Positions 23,368 through 35,805 of a DNA stretch of 64,000 nucleotides are shown piece after piece. Below the pieces are notes generated by a model that did no database searches, had not been told where the DNA came from, and saw only the letters and a list, made by a program, of their open reading frames with translations. Origin of the DNA: Alisma plantago-aquatica. Taxonomy: Eukaryota; Streptophyta; Magnoliopsida; Alismatales; Alismataceae. Location: positions 524,208,803-524,272,802 of the forward strand of contig OY856409.1 in assembly GCA_963693085.1 (NCBI GenBank). The letters are read 5' to 3'. Positions within the stretch are counted from its first letter, which is position 1. Each line of letters starts with the position of its first letter. A program made the translations under genes and the position numbers.

Positions 23368-26300
23368 TCAGACTTCCTTGAAGAGGTCAGGAAAACATTC
23401 CTCCATGTCTGACTTCAACTCCCAAGTAGCATCATCACTCCCATGGTGCTTCCACAACACCTTAACCATATCGATTTTCTTATTTCTGAGTTCCTTGGTG
23501 CGAGCATCGAGTATCTTGACCGGAGTCTCTTGGTACACAAGGGTGTCCTTTAATTCAATTGGTTCATGATTGAGGACATGGCTAGGGTCTTTGACATACC
23601 GCTTTAGGTTCGACACATGAAATACGTTGTGCATCATGCTATATTGTGGAGGTAGAGCCAACCTGTAAGCACATTCACCAATACGATCTAGAATTTCTAA
23701 AGGACCCACATATCTAGGACTGAGTTTTCCTTTGTTCTTTGCAATGGCTTGAATTGGTCGAATCTTCAGGAAAACATGATCACCTACTAAGAACTGAGTG
23801 TCAGTCCTGTGTGCATCAGCATAAGACTTCTGATGATCTTGTGCCCTTTTTAACCTTTGCTTCATTAGGTTGACATTATCAGAATAGAGTTGTAGTTCCT
23901 CATACTTCAGAATTTGTCTTTTGCCTACTTCATCCCAGTAAAGAGGAGATCTACACGGTCTTCCATACAGAGCTTCATAGGGAGGTATGCCGATACTGGA
24001 TTGGTAGCTATTGTTGTAGGAAAACTCAACGAGAGGAAGGTAGTGGTCCCAAGAACCACCCCAATCAAGGACGCATGATCTCAGCAAGTCTTCTAGAACC
24101 TAGATTGTCCTCTCAGATTGTCCGTCAGTTTGGGGGTGATAAGCAGTGCTAAAATTCAGTTGAGTTCCCAGTTCTTCCTGTACTTGTCGCCATAAGTGAG
24201 AAGTGAACTTCACGTCACGACCAGATACTATAGATACAGGAATTCCATGCATCCTGACTATTTCTCGAATGTAAAGTTCTGCTAACTCATGAACCTTGGT
24301 TGTTGTCTTGATTGGAATAAAATGGGCCGATTTAGTCAGACGATCAACTACAACCCAAATGGCGTCACTCCCTTTCCTGGTCCTGGGTAGTCCCACCACG
24401 AAATCCATGGTGATGTTTTCCCATTTCCACTCGGGGATAGGTAGGGGTTGTAGAAGACCTCCTGGACGTTGGTGTTCAGCCTTGATCTGTTGGCAGGTCA
24501 GACACTTGGAGATGAAAGTAGCAATGTCGGTCTTCATATTCCTCCACCAGAAGTGCCTTTGCAGATCCTTGTACATTTTTGTCGATCCAGGATGCACAGT
24601 GTATTTTGACCCGTGAGCTTCTCGCAACACTGTTTCTATCATGACTGAATCTTCTGGGACCCATATGCATTGTTTGTATCGGATTCCACCATCCATACTG
24701 ACTGTCAGATGAGTTTGGGGCTTCTCTAATAGCTTAATCATATCATCAAGGCTCTTCCTATTCTTTTGAGTTGACAGGATTTCAGAGAGGAGGCTCAGTT
24801 TTACATGGACACTGGCCAATCTAAGAACATTGCCCATACGCCTTGGGGCCCAAAGTGACATGACTTCCATGTTCTTCCATTCTGTAGTAAAGACAGCAGC
24901 ACATTTAACCTGCTTCCCGCTGAGTGCATCGGCCACCACATTTTCCTTACCGGGGTGGTAGGCAATGGTGAAGTCATAGTCTTTAAGGTACTCGAGCCAA
25001 CGCCTCAGTCTGAGATTGAGATCCTTATATGTCAAGATGTATTTCAGACTCTTGTGGTCAGTGAGGATGTCGAAGGTGGCACCATACAAGTAGTGTCGCC
25101 ACATTTTCAAAGAATATATGATGGTGGCAAGCTCGAGGTCATGGGTTGGGTAGTTGACCTCATTTGGCTTCAATTGTCGAGAGGCATAAACAACTAATTT
25201 TCTCTCTTGCATGAGAACACAACCCAGACCGAACCTTGATGCGTCGGTGAAGATGACGAACCCATCATTTCTCGAGGGAAGAGTCAAGACAGGTGCAGTT
25301 GTTAGCTTTGTCTTTAGCTCTTGAAAACTTGACTCACACTCCTTTGACCAGATAAACTGTTCTCCTTTCCTGGTGAGCATAGTGAGAGACAAGGCAGTCC
25401 TACTGAAGTTCTGGATAAAACGTCGATAATAGCCAGCAAGACCTAGAAAACTACGAATCTCTGAAACATTCTTTGGGGTTTTCCACTCAAGAACAGCCGG
25501 GACTTTGGTGGGGTCAATAGAAATTTTCCCACCAGAAATTATGTGACCCAAGAACATGACTTCAGAAATCCAAAATTCACATTTTGACAACTTTGCATAG
25601 AATTTCTGAGATTGGAGGATGTCAAGAACTTTGCGAAGGTGGATGCGGTGTGATTCAGTATCAGTCAAATATATCAATATGTAATCAATGAAGACCACTA
25701 CAAACTCATTGAGGAAAGGTTGCAAGACACTATTCATCAAGTTCATAAACACACCAGGGGCATTAGTCAACCCAAAAGGCATGACAAGGAATTCATAATG
25801 CCCGTATCGAGTTCAAAAGGCTATTTTAGGGATGTCTTCATCCTTAACTTTGAGTTGGTGGTAACCAGAACGAAGATCAATTTTTGAAAAGACATGGGCA
25901 GAACGGAGTTGATCGAAAAGGTCATCAATTCTGGGCAGCGAATACTTGTTTTTCATAGTAGCTTAATTGATCATACGATAGTCAATACACATGTGAAGGG
26001 AACCATCCTTTTTCTTGACAAATAAAATGGGGGCTCCCCAAGTAGAGGTACTAGGGCGGATGAAATCCTTTTCAAGCAATTCCTACAACTACTTTTTCAG
26101 CTCAGTCAATTCAACAGGAGCCATCTGATAGGGTGCCTAAGAAATAGGTGTGGTACCAGGTGCTAAATCAATAGAAAACTCAACATCACGATCTGGTGAT
26201 AGCCCAGGGAGCTCCTCAGGAAAGACACTCGGGTACTCTCGCACTATATCAATGTTTTCCAGGGCACTCGTATCAGTATTGACTATGGTTACAGTTGCTA

Positions 26301-26736
26301 GGTAGGCTTTCCACCCTTTAGCTATCAAGTTTTGGGCTTTAATCAGAGAAATGACAATGTTTTGATTTCGATCTTTCCTTCCAGGAATTACAAAAATAGG
26401 GAGATTGGGTTTGGAAATAATGACTTTCTTGGCACGACAGTCGATTAGAGCATGATTTTTATGGAGCCAATCCATCCCTAAAATAAGGTCAAAGTCTTCC
26501 ATGTCTAAGATTATGAAATCTGACTCAAAACTACATCTAGCATAATATAGAGGGACTTTCTCGACAATATAGTAGGAGACTTTCATCTTCCCACTTGGGG
26601 TAGTTACATCAAGTACGTACCCTAAGTCCCTTGTTTCAAGATTCAACATAAAGGCAAGATTCTTAGACATGAAAGTGCTTGTTGACCCAGAGTCAAAAAG
26701 AGTAACAACAAAATGGTAAGAGATTTGCATCATACC
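23368..26736 (-). pseudogene. Gypsy G pol: protease, RT, RNase H, integrase with chromodomain-like tail
   Basis: One frame runs from about 26736 to 23368. Protease: LFDSGSTSTF (DSG active site, about 26690). [25 protein letters not shown], then [10 protein letters not shown] (from 25782) and [12 protein letters not shown], where the FIDD active site has Tyr (codon 25681-25683) instead of the second Asp. RNase [11 protein letters not shown], then [10 protein letters not shown] and a [14 protein letters not shown] end. Integrase: zinc-binding segment with [24 protein letters not shown], then [10 protein letters not shown], where the usual Asp of SDRD is Gly (about 24220), and [13 protein letters not shown]. 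The tail SPRYVGPLEIL...HNVFHVSNLKRYV ends in a chromodomain-like block before FPDLF. Six in-frame stops (five in the 25.7-26.2 kb RT region, one at about 24098) interrupt it. Together these lesions abolish function. Confidence 0.92.
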
Positions 26737-27996
26737 TACGTATACATATATTTCGTGTAAGGACTATGTACAAGATAATCATGATATAAAGTTCTAGAAA
26801 TAATCCTGAATTTAAAAGGTACCTTCCATGAGTTTGTTTTCATTGGCCTTCGCCTCATCTGCATTCATAGAAAAGACATCATCCTGTCTATGTTCACCTT
26901 GCCTGGCCCATGCTGGAGGAGAGTGGGGGCAGCTATCTCTGAAGTGACCCTCCTGTTTGCAGTAATGGCAGACCGGGGACGGATACTTGCACTAGCTAGG
27001 GTGGAAGTTACCATAGTTATGGCAACGAGGAATATTGGCGTTCCGGCCTGGACCCCTGTTTTGGCCATGATTCTGGTTTTGTGCAGGACCACGGTTGTAA
27101 TTTTGGTTCTGGCCTTGGGCAGGAGGATTCCTCTGGTTCTTCTGTCAGTCCCTATTCTTATTGCCACCAATATGGGGTTTTCCCTTCTATTCAGGTTTTG
27201 TAGGTACAACTTCAGTCAGACCTAGATAGGCAAGGGTAAGTTAAGGTTTCCCATGTCCCATCCCCAGGGTTCTTTCCATGGACAAGGCATGGTCATAGGC
27301 ATCTTGAAAATTGGTGGGTTTGGATGAGGATACAAAAGCTTTTAGGGTAAGGAAAAGTCCATCAATGTACCGGTCAAGTTTTTGTTCTTCGGTGAGGTTG
27401 GTGACATGCCTCTCCAGCAGGTGGAACTGTCGGCTCTATTCAACCACTGTGTTAGTTCCTTGGGTAAGGGTGAGGAATTGTTTTTGTTTTTCCTTTCTCT
27501 CAGATGTGGGTTGGAAACGGTTGGTGAAAATGGGTTTGAAGGCTTCCCAGTTGACAAGGATGACCTGCTGTGATCGGGTATAATTCTCCCACCACATTTT
27601 GGCCGCTCCCTTCAACTGGTAGGTGGCAAAACCAACCTTGTCTTGTTTAGGGCACCTCAAAACCTTAAAAATGTTTTCCATGGACACTAACCAGGCATCA
27701 GCCTTGTCGAGGACATCATCTTTGTCTTCCCCATAGAAGGTTTCAGGGCTGAGTTTTAGAAAATCCTGGATAGTGGTGGGTTTTGGGTTATGGTTTGGTA
27801 CAAGGGATGCAGTACGGACAACTAGGTCATGGAGGGCATCCATAATGGCCTTTTGTTTTAGTTCCCATTCCCCCATATTGTTGGTCTTATTGGCAGAATC
27901 GACATCTTAATCATCATCCATGCGGGGCTTTTTCCCCTTTTCTTTAGTACTAGAGGTCCCTTCACCATCCCTATTGTTCCTAGTTTTTTGGGCCAT
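26737..27996 (-). pseudogene. Gypsy G gag: capsid and zinc knuckle
   Basis: The likely start is the Met codon at 27994-27996 (MAQKTRNNRD...). The segment 27876-27436 carries the gag helical block: TTIQDFLKLSPETFYG, VFRCPKQDKVGFA-like KQDKVGFATYQLKGAAKMWW and FKPIFTNRFQP, matching the retrotransposon gag family. After a stop at 27435 it continues FHLLERHVTNLTEEQKL...KLDRYIDGL. A zinc knuckle CHYCKQEGHFRDSC (C-x2-C-x4-H-x4-C) lies at about 26905-26960. Gag forms the virus-like particle and packages RNA. It is in the same frame as pol, as in Tekay-type elements. Several stops; most examined fit C-to-T changes, but the 27435 stop (TAG where Tyr is expected) does not. Confidence 0.88.
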
Positions 27997-28495
27997 CTGC
28001 AAGAGTTCAACTAATATAAGTTTTCTTGTTTATAACCTTCAAAGCAAGAATATGATAGATCATGGAAATATTGCAACAAGTTTTCTAAATTTATTTTTGG
28101 ATTTTAGTTGTTCTCATCCTTAATTTACCCAAAATAGAGAGAGAGTATATAGATCAAGTCATGACACCTTAAGGAGAACGAGAAGATGATGAGTCATCCT
28201 ACTTCCTTCTAACAGGTGGCTTGGGTAATCCTTAAAGAAGAGATAAGATGCTAGAAGACTCTCTAGGGTTATAGGAAGTCCTTCCATCCATTTCTGGATC
28301 AACTAAGACTAGGTGGAGCAGGAGGAACCTCAACCACTACAAAGACGGATAGGAGGAATTATGCCAAAACCCCCTTTGTGCTCTTTCTAGACACCTCAGT
28401 TTTCACCATAGTGAATTTTAGGGCTTCCTTGGTTCAGCGATTAAGAACATCATTTCACTAATGCATATGAAGTGTGTTATGGCTCTGATACCAAC
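27997..28495 (-). other. 5' leader of gypsy G with primer binding site
   Basis: About 0.5 kb between the 5' LTR and gag. GCTCTGATACCA (28482-28493) is the reverse complement of the tRNA-Met primer site, two bases from the LTR. No coding signal is seen. Confidence 0.85.
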
Positions 28496-31192
28496 TGTCA
28501 CGGATTCGTTCTTACCCTAATCCCAATCCCACTGTCCAAAAGGGCAGTGTTAGAGGGATGAGAGTGCCCGTCACTGAGTGGCCCGAAAATCACACACAGA
28601 TAATATGCAAAAATGAAATAACATCCTTCTTTATTAAAATGAACCAAAATGTTTAATACATAAGGCCCGTAGGCAACATGAAAGAGAAAAAGATAAGAAC
28701 TAGCCTACAACTACATCCCTTTTACAATTAGCTCCCATGTAGAGTCCATAAGATGTAGCAGTCTTTATTGCAGTAGATGAAAGAGTAGATGAATCTAGTT
28801 CCTTACATTACCTAAAATCGAGAAAATCAAGACACAAAGTCAATGCAATTGCACGGTACGCTATATAAAAACAAGTACAGTAGTTTATAAGAAAAACTAG
28901 TATGCTTGGCAGGACTTATGCTTCAAAACATTATCGAATGATTTTCCAAAAAAACCAAAATGTTATTCAACACAAATTTTATTACGAATTTCCCAATATG
29001 CGGTAATTCAAGAAGCATGCTTATATTAGTTTGGGTGACTCTACTACCCCAACGCGATGGGGAGGTGACCAAGCTCCTTCTCATCATATGAGATAGGAGG
29101 TCTAAGTGCAAAATCCCGCCTTCGAAAGAAGGAGTTTTGCTTATATCCAATATCAACATTATCAACTTTTCCAACATCTTATCAACATCAATATAGGGGC
29201 AGTCATAATGGGTCTAGTGATTTAGATTTCAGGTTTCTCAACATATAATATAGAAGAAAAATGGATGACTATTCATAGGGAACAATATTTCATCCAAATA
29301 ACTAGCCAAGCATAGTTCAAGAGATACCAAAAAAAATATCATCATACAACCAAGGAGGAGTAATATAATAGAGTACCTTTCTAAAAGAGTATTTGGAGTA
29401 TAGATCCCAAGAGAGAGAGTAGATCAACCCTTTAAGTCAGATCCTAGATCAAAATATTGGATCAAGGGTCAAGATCATAGTTTAAAAAGATCATGCTTTG
29501 TTATTCAAGATTAGGGTTACATTTTCCTATTTCTACCTTAGGTTTAGGTCATCAACAATATTCCCCAAACATCCAACAAATATTCAAGTATCAAACATGT
29601 TTCATGAATGGATGACCTTCCTAGGTATATTTAGGAATACATGTCAACCATAATTATCAATATCATTATTCAAATATCTAGATCATTTCCAATATGAGAT
29701 AGCACAGTTGGACTCAAAATTAGATTAGGGAGTCCTATGATTAAAAGGGGCCTTCTAGATTAAGGTAGAGGATCATTATATTAAGAATAAACCTTATTTC
29801 AAAGGATATGATTTATATTTTTAGGGTAATGAGTTAAGAGGATTATATCTAACCCTTATTTTGTTAAAAATGATTTGGTGTCTCAGAATGATCATTAGAA
29901 ACAGGAATAAGAGTTTCTCCAAGATTAATCATCATATAAGATAATTAAATAGGCAAAGGAACAAGATCATGGCATATCAGTGATGAATATCAAGAATTAA
30001 GCTTCACAAGTATTTTTAACAGGTCAGTTGGATTTTTCTGATCAAAATGGACTATAATTTCACATTTTTGGAGCTACAGATCTCAAGATATCGTTTTTGC
30101 AAGATTTAGGTTATTTTCTAGAATTTAGTGCAAAGGGGCAGAATATACCGAAAATAGGGGGTCGTTGATCGTCGGTCCACCGTGTCTCACGAAGAAGATC
30201 GGCGGCAGGGAGGAGTCGTGCTTCCAGGCACGTGCTCATGGAAAAGGAGGACTTGTGCGCGATCAGTGGATGTTGATCGATGATGAGGACCAGCGTGAAC
30301 CCCGATATAGCGGTTGTTGTAGGTCGTCCCTAGCAGCAGGATCCCGCCCGCGAGCAGGTTGCTCCTCGGTGGTACAGTGGCCAGAGAAAAAGGAGGCATG
30401 ATAGGGAGAGCATGGCGCGAGGAGAGGAGGTGTCGTTCATGATTGTGGGGGCGGGCCGACCTCAAAGGGGGTCTTATATAGATATTTGGGGGCTAGGGTT
30501 AGGGTTATTAGAGGGGGTGGCACACCCCATGTGTCGGCTGGTTCCCTTGGCCTCCAAGCAGAGATTCCACCCAACCAAAATGTGCGGAAGCTTCGATAAT
30601 GTCTGGGGGATTCATTGGTTGAGTTATCGGGTGCAACAGGCGCGAAAAGATCGGTCGGGGTCGGGGCCAGGTGTCGGCTGGTCCACCGTGGACCTTGCCA
30701 AATCAGGCGCAAGGTAGGGGATGACCCCAGCGCCGTTGGATTAAGATCCAAGGCTTCTGGGTCAATCCGCCTTGCCCAACGGCGCCCCAAGCTACAGATG
30801 GGTCGGGCCCAACAAGAAAAATGGAGAAAAAAGGTGGAAAAAGGCAAGGAAAACTAAGAAAAGGTGAAATTCTTAGAAAAATCGTATAAAATCATAGGAA
30901 GGTCCAAATGATCTCAAATGTGGACCATATCTTCAACATGAAGTGTGGAATAATTTGTACAAGTTTGGAGACCAAAAGATAAGTTTAACTAGTCAAACTA
31001 AAGCATTTGATCAAAGAGGTGTATTAAGTTAAAAAAAAGGTGCTCAAGAGTGCATGAAATTCATAGAATACTAAAGAATTTGATTTTGGGTATCTATATT
31101 GATCAAGGAGTCAAAAAATATTATGAATGATCATTATAAAGATGAAAGATAAATTAATTAATAGAAAAGAGGGAAAAACTCACATTGTCACA
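28496..31192 (-). repeat. 5' LTR of gypsy G (2.7 kb)
   Basis: A close copy of 20638-23332. It includes the TATA box complement TCTTATATAGA at 30472-30482 and the GC-rich stretch at about 30150-30840. The open frames 30165-30857 repeat those of the other LTR and are not supported as genes. Confidence 0.93.
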
Positions 31193-32430
31193 ACGATCTA
31201 CATTGCTACCTGCATAATGAGAATCAGAATATCCTATGATTTTACAATGCCCATGTCTTCTACAGAATAAGCCTTTTTCTAGAGAATTTTTTATATATTT
31301 TAGAATATGAAAAATAGCATCCCAATAGCATTGTTCGGATTTATCTAGATAACTACCAAGTAAGCCAACTATAGAAGATATATCAGCCCTTGGAATAGTT
31401 AGATATATAAGTTTACCTACTAATTTAAGATATTTTTGGTTATATGGGTATGGAGGAGAAGTACCATCATCCCAGTTGGGTATTAGGGTTAAAGGGATAA
31501 GTAGTAGGTTTTTCTCTAGGCATTTCCTATTTCTAAATAAAAATCCAAGACACATTTCCTCTATAACAAACAAATACCTGAAGAAGAGAGGGAAACTTCA
31601 ATACCCAGAAAATATCTCAAATTTCCCAGATCTTTGGTGACAAAATATTTTTCCAGGTATCCTTTAGTAGTCTAGATTCCTGCTTGATCACCCCCAGATA
31701 AGAATATATCATCAAAATAGACAATCAAAATTTAAGGGCCAGAGGAAGTTTTCTTAATAAAAATTGAGTGATCAAAATGAGAGTGGGTGGAAATTGAACT
31801 TCTAAAGAATACTACTCAATTTATCAAAACAGGCATGAGGACCTTGTTTCAATCCATAGATAGCTTTGTGCAACATGCACACTTTAGAACACTCCTCGTG
31901 AGAAGCAAACCCAAGTTTTTGGTGCATGTATGCCTCCTCGTGTAGTTCACCATATAAAAAAGGCATTTTAACATCCAATTGCAATAGAGGCCAATCACAA
32001 TTTACATCCATAGAGATAACAACACAATTATAACTCAAATGTGCAACAGGAGAGGAAGGCTCAAAATAATCAACTCCATATGTTTGGGTATAGCCTTTGG
32101 TCACAATGCAGGCTTTCAATCTTTCAATTATACCATTCGATTAAAACTTTATAGTAAAGATCCAACGACAACCTATAGGAGAGAAATAGGTAGGTGCATC
32201 AACGAAGTCCCACGTATGTCGATCAGTAAGATCCTACATTTTAGTCTCCATAGCCCGGAACCATGTAGAATGATGTAAAGCTGGAGCATCATTCTTAGGA
32301 ATAGACACAACAGATTAAGCAGAGGTAAAATTAGAAAATCTCGTTCATAGGTTAGCAGTAGAACAAAAATTTCCAATAGGATGCAGAGTGTAGGACTCGA
32401 TCCCTTTCCGTATACCAATTATAACATCTA
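31193..32430 (-). pseudogene. Copia C RT and start of RNase H
   Basis: On the minus strand the 32119-31802 frame reads KACIVTKGYTQTYGVDYFEP, DVNCDWPLLQLDVKMPFLYG (LDV is RT motif A, normally LDVKNAFLHG), LHEEAYMHQKLGF and HKAIYGLKQGPHACFDKLSS, all classic copia RT landmarks. The YVDD region falls around 31700-31740 (IVYFDDIF-like). The 31573-31154 frame continues KYLKLVGKLIYLTIPRADIS...VGLLGSYLDKSEQCYWDAIF, then YSDSHYAGSNVDRC, the start of RNase H (first Asp). The break at 31193 is exactly where gypsy G inserted, and the sequence resumes at 20637. Several stops and frameshifts. Confidence 0.87.
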
Positions 32431-33830
32431 AATAAAAAAAACTCAAGGTAGATGGGGGTCTTCCAAAGAGGATGTAGGAATTAGTGAAGTAGAGGCCATG
32501 GAGAGAATTTTAGCTTTCTGGCTTCATTGATACACATTCAGAGGCGGATATGGTGAAACATATTAAGGTCAAGTCAGTGTTAATAGACACAAGTGGTGGT
32601 GTATCAATCAACAGATCAGATGTCAGAGTAGCACCTATTGCATAGTAGAATGGCATATGCTCAAAGAAGGTCACATCAACACCGACAAACCATTTCTTTG
32701 TGGAAGGATCATTGAATTTGTACCACTTCTGAGTCTGAGAGTATTCCAAGGAAACACATATTGTAGATGACAGATCAAGTTTATTCAAACCAGGATGCAA
32801 GTTCTTAACAAAGCAAGTGCTTCCAAAAATTTGAGGAGGCACGGAAAAAGGGAGAATTAGAATACAAGATTTTATAAGGCACCTGATTTCCAATGACAAA
32901 GGAGGGCATGTGATTAATAAGGTAACAAACAATAGAGATAGCTTCATGCTAGAAATTTTTGGGTACATTATAGTGAAAAACAAGGGTGAGGGCAACTTCT
33001 AGGAGGTGTTGATTCTTGCACTCCACAACCCCATTCTTTTGGGGTGTGTATGAATAGGAAGTTTGGTGGACAATATCCATCTTGTAGCATAATTGGTTTA
33101 CATATGATTGCACAAACTCTATGGAATTATTAATGTGAAAAATATTAATTGGTGTGTTAAATTGGCTACAGATCTTAGCAAAGAAGGAGGTGATAGTATC
33201 TATAATGTGAGATTAGTTTTTTGATAAAAACATCCAAGTAGTTCTAGAAAATTCATCAATAAAGGTCATTAAGTATCAAAATCTAGATGTACTTGGAACT
33301 GAACATAGACCCCAAACAACATGCACAATATCAAAAGTTCTTTTTGAACCAATACATGGTTTTTTTAACTAGCATGACTTCATTTTCCCAACTTGCAAGT
33401 TTCACAATGAAAAATAAAATCTAAAATAGTAGGAATTTAATGCTTAAATTTGGCAAGAGATGGATGTTCCAATTGATGATGCCATTATAGGCATGTCACA
33501 GGCATAGTCAACAAAGTAGTAGTCTTTGGCATATCCAATTATTATAACCCATTTGGTCCCTCATGGCTAGAACCAATCCTCATCCTCTTGTGCAGGTCCT
33601 AAAAAACAATACATTCCGGATCAAAAGTAATAAAACGCCTTAGGCTCTTCAGAGTACTAATATATAACAAATTTAACAAAAATTTGGGAACATAAAGCAT
33701 TGAGCAAAATAAGAGTTTCTAGGAGTACATAAATTCCCTATGCTAGAAATAGGAGTCTGAGAACCATCACCAAGGTAATAGGTGGAACATAACAAGTTTT
33801 ATACAGTTTAGAAAATAATGTAGAATTGCC
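32431..33830 (-). pseudogene. Copia C pre-integrase and integrase
   Basis: The 32995-32510 frame (minus) carries the integrase C-terminal part: ICVSLEYSQTQKWYKFNDPSTKKWF, the 'F-GYS--QKGYKCY-P---K--V--DVTF-E' block, and VDVTFFEHMPFY. Just upstream (about 33040-32990) NGVVECKNQHLLEVA corresponds to the integrase GVVERKNRHLLEVAR block with its catalytic Glu. At 33790-33410 broken frames match the GAG-pre-integrase region (a CDMPIMASSIG...YFRFYF-like stretch, usually 'WH-RLGH'), too mutated to name catalytic residues. Function would be insertion of cDNA into the genome; this copy is dead. Confidence 0.75.
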
Positions 33831-34906
33831 AGAAATATGGGAGATGGTGACAGAATCAATCACCCATTTATTTTAACCATAAGGTGCAGAGAAGGCATGG
33901 ATAGAAAAACCTTTGTCAGTAGAGGCATAAGCAGTGGAGGAAGTGTGATGGGCCAAAAACATATTTTTGAACTTAGAGAGAATCCAATTCGTAGATGGTT
34001 GGGACAAAGAGGATGGTGCAGAATCAAGTTGATCAGTAGTGACTTTGTTTATCCCTATAGGCTTCCCACACTTGATCCAATATGTGTCTTTAGTATGGTT
34101 TGTGCATTGAAAGAAGTGACAGTAGTGTTGTTCAAAAGAAGATGGTTGGGACCAGATGAAGAAGAACCACAACCAAACCCAATGGTATAGAAACCATGAA
34201 CTCATCTGCGGCTCAGCCATGGGAGGACTCTCTTGAGAGGAGAGATAGAGAAGCAACATCAAAGAAGTAGTTGACAAAGGAGAGTTAGACGGGAGTCGTT
34301 GGACCTATTTTAGGATATCACACAGGGTAGGCAATATGTCACTAGACAAGATCTAATCTATCACTCTAGAGAATGAGTAGGGTAATCCCACAAGAAATTG
34401 CACTAGTTGAAGTTCATTGTGTTGTCATTGTATTTCAGTGATATCAATGGTGAGGGGGTCAAATACCTCAAACTTGTCCTAGAGAGCACATTATTGATTA
34501 TAGTAAAATTCCATAGATTCATTATCGAAATACTCTTTTATAGCCAGGTGTTGGAAATTTTCAAAAACTTTCTTCAAATTTTGCTGATGAGAGTAAACAT
34601 GTGATAGTTGGTCCCACATGGGTTTAGCAGTCTGGAGGCAAAGAAGTGACTGGTGGATTTTGGGCTCAGCACTATTGACCATCCAGGTCATGGCTTTGGA
34701 GTGCTCCTTAATCCATATATTGTAGGCTTGTTTAATTTCATCATCGGCGTTATCATCAGGCATGGCAAGAGCATCAGAAGTAAGATGTGAGTGACGACCA
34801 TGAGCTTTGACATAGATCTCGAAGGCTGTAGACCAAGTGTGATAATGGGACCATCAAACTTCACAGTAGTAATGCATAGTGATTGAAGCGGTTTAGCATA
34901 TGCCAT
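33831..34906 (-). pseudogene. Copia C gag (UBN2-like)
   Basis: It starts MAYAKPLQSLCITTVKFDG (34906), then after a frameshift MPDDNADDEIKQAYNIWIKE from 34763, and a segment with MTWMVNSAEPKIHQSL and TAKPMWDQLSHVYS, matching copia gag of the UBN2 type (W-----M--WI--SLEP-I--------TAK-MWD-L---Y). Downstream a decayed zinc-knuckle region (NHTKDTYWIKCGKP) lies at about 34120-34050. Gag coats the RNA in copia particles. Broken in several frames. Confidence 0.85.
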
Positions 34907-35793
34907 CTAAAATATATGTTCGGGACAAATATCATAGCAAGAAGAAACCCAATGTGGAGGTAGAAGGAAAGAAACCCAACTCATGAGCAACATCAATAGT
35001 CAGCAAGCATGAGCAGAAGAAGGAATCCAACTCATGGGAAATAGTAGATCTAGATCAATAAATCCATAGAAACCCACAACTGGGCAGTAGGTAGCAACAC
35101 CAGATCTAGATCATCAGATCTATGAGACCCACATAGGGGTAGAAAAGTAGACAAAGACCTACACTGCTATAGGGAGAGTGTTACTCCACCATGAGGTGCA
35201 GGTAGAAAATGCACACATCTATCTTTAAATCATCAATGCCCTATATTTAGAAAGTGTCTGAGACACGTGCAAGAAGAAGATGGAAGTGAATGAGGTGGAT
35301 TGGGAGTCTAGATTAGCAGTCGATGGTGGCTTGTGGTAGGAATGAGGAAGGAGAGGTGGAAGGAAGAGGGAGGGTGGAGAAATCTTGGGAATAGAGGAGG
35401 GTGCGGTGACACAGGGAATGTGAGCGATGGTAGTGGGAAGGAAGAAGGAGGAGGTGCAGTGGGTGTTGGTATAATTGGATTAGTAGGGGAGGAAGATGGG
35501 GATAGAGTAGGGGCATCTATGACTATGGAAGATAGGGAGGTAGTAGTAGTAGGAGGAGAGGGAGGAGAAGGGCAACACTTGCAGCAGCGGATGAGGGGGG
35601 AGGGTTGCAGCAGTGGCTACATGTTAGGGATGGGGGATTGTAGGGCCAGGGGAGGGAGGGGAGGAGAAATTGTAGAAGAGGCTAGGGTGGGAGGGGTGGC
35701 ATCTAGGGTGGGATAAAGGAGGGGGTGGTGGATGGGTTGAGAAATGAGTGGGAAGCATTAGAATTGATCGAGGGGATTAAGGGGTATCCTAGT
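34907..35793 (-). other. 5' leader of copia C, strongly strand-asymmetric
   Basis: No gene recognised. On the plus strand 35320-35740 is dominated by G and A (GGAGG, GGGAG, GAGG runs), so the element's own strand is a polypyrimidine stretch. The open frames 35313-35516 and 35333-35716 are low-complexity by-products. Confidence 0.6.
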
Positions 35794-35805
35794 GCTCTAA
35801 TACCA
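35794..35805 (-). promoter_or_regulatory. Primer binding site of copia C
   Basis: GCTCTAATACCA is the reverse complement of TGGTATTAGAGC, one transition from the tRNA-Met primer site, immediately next to the 5' LTR. Confidence 0.85.

Larger units (their letters stand above)
20638..31192 (-). mobile_element. Ty3/gypsy Tekay/Del-like retrotransposon 'G', structurally complete
   Basis: A 10.6-kb minus-strand element. LTRs are 20638-23332 and 28496-31192 (about 2.7 kb each); in the first ~195 aligned bases I count about ten differences, so it is fairly young. The primer site complement is at 28482-28493 and the polypurine complement at 23333-23345. gag and pol share one reading frame from 27996 to 23368. 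The target duplication is ATGAT (20633-20637) and ACGAT (31193-31197), one transition apart. It inserted in the RNase H region of copia C. Stops and lost catalytic residues make it inactive. Confidence 0.95.

Noticed and set aside
35333..35716. Glycine-rich protein gene
   Set aside because: The frame is a product of G/A-rich low-complexity sequence in the copia C leader and lies on the non-coding strand of the element.
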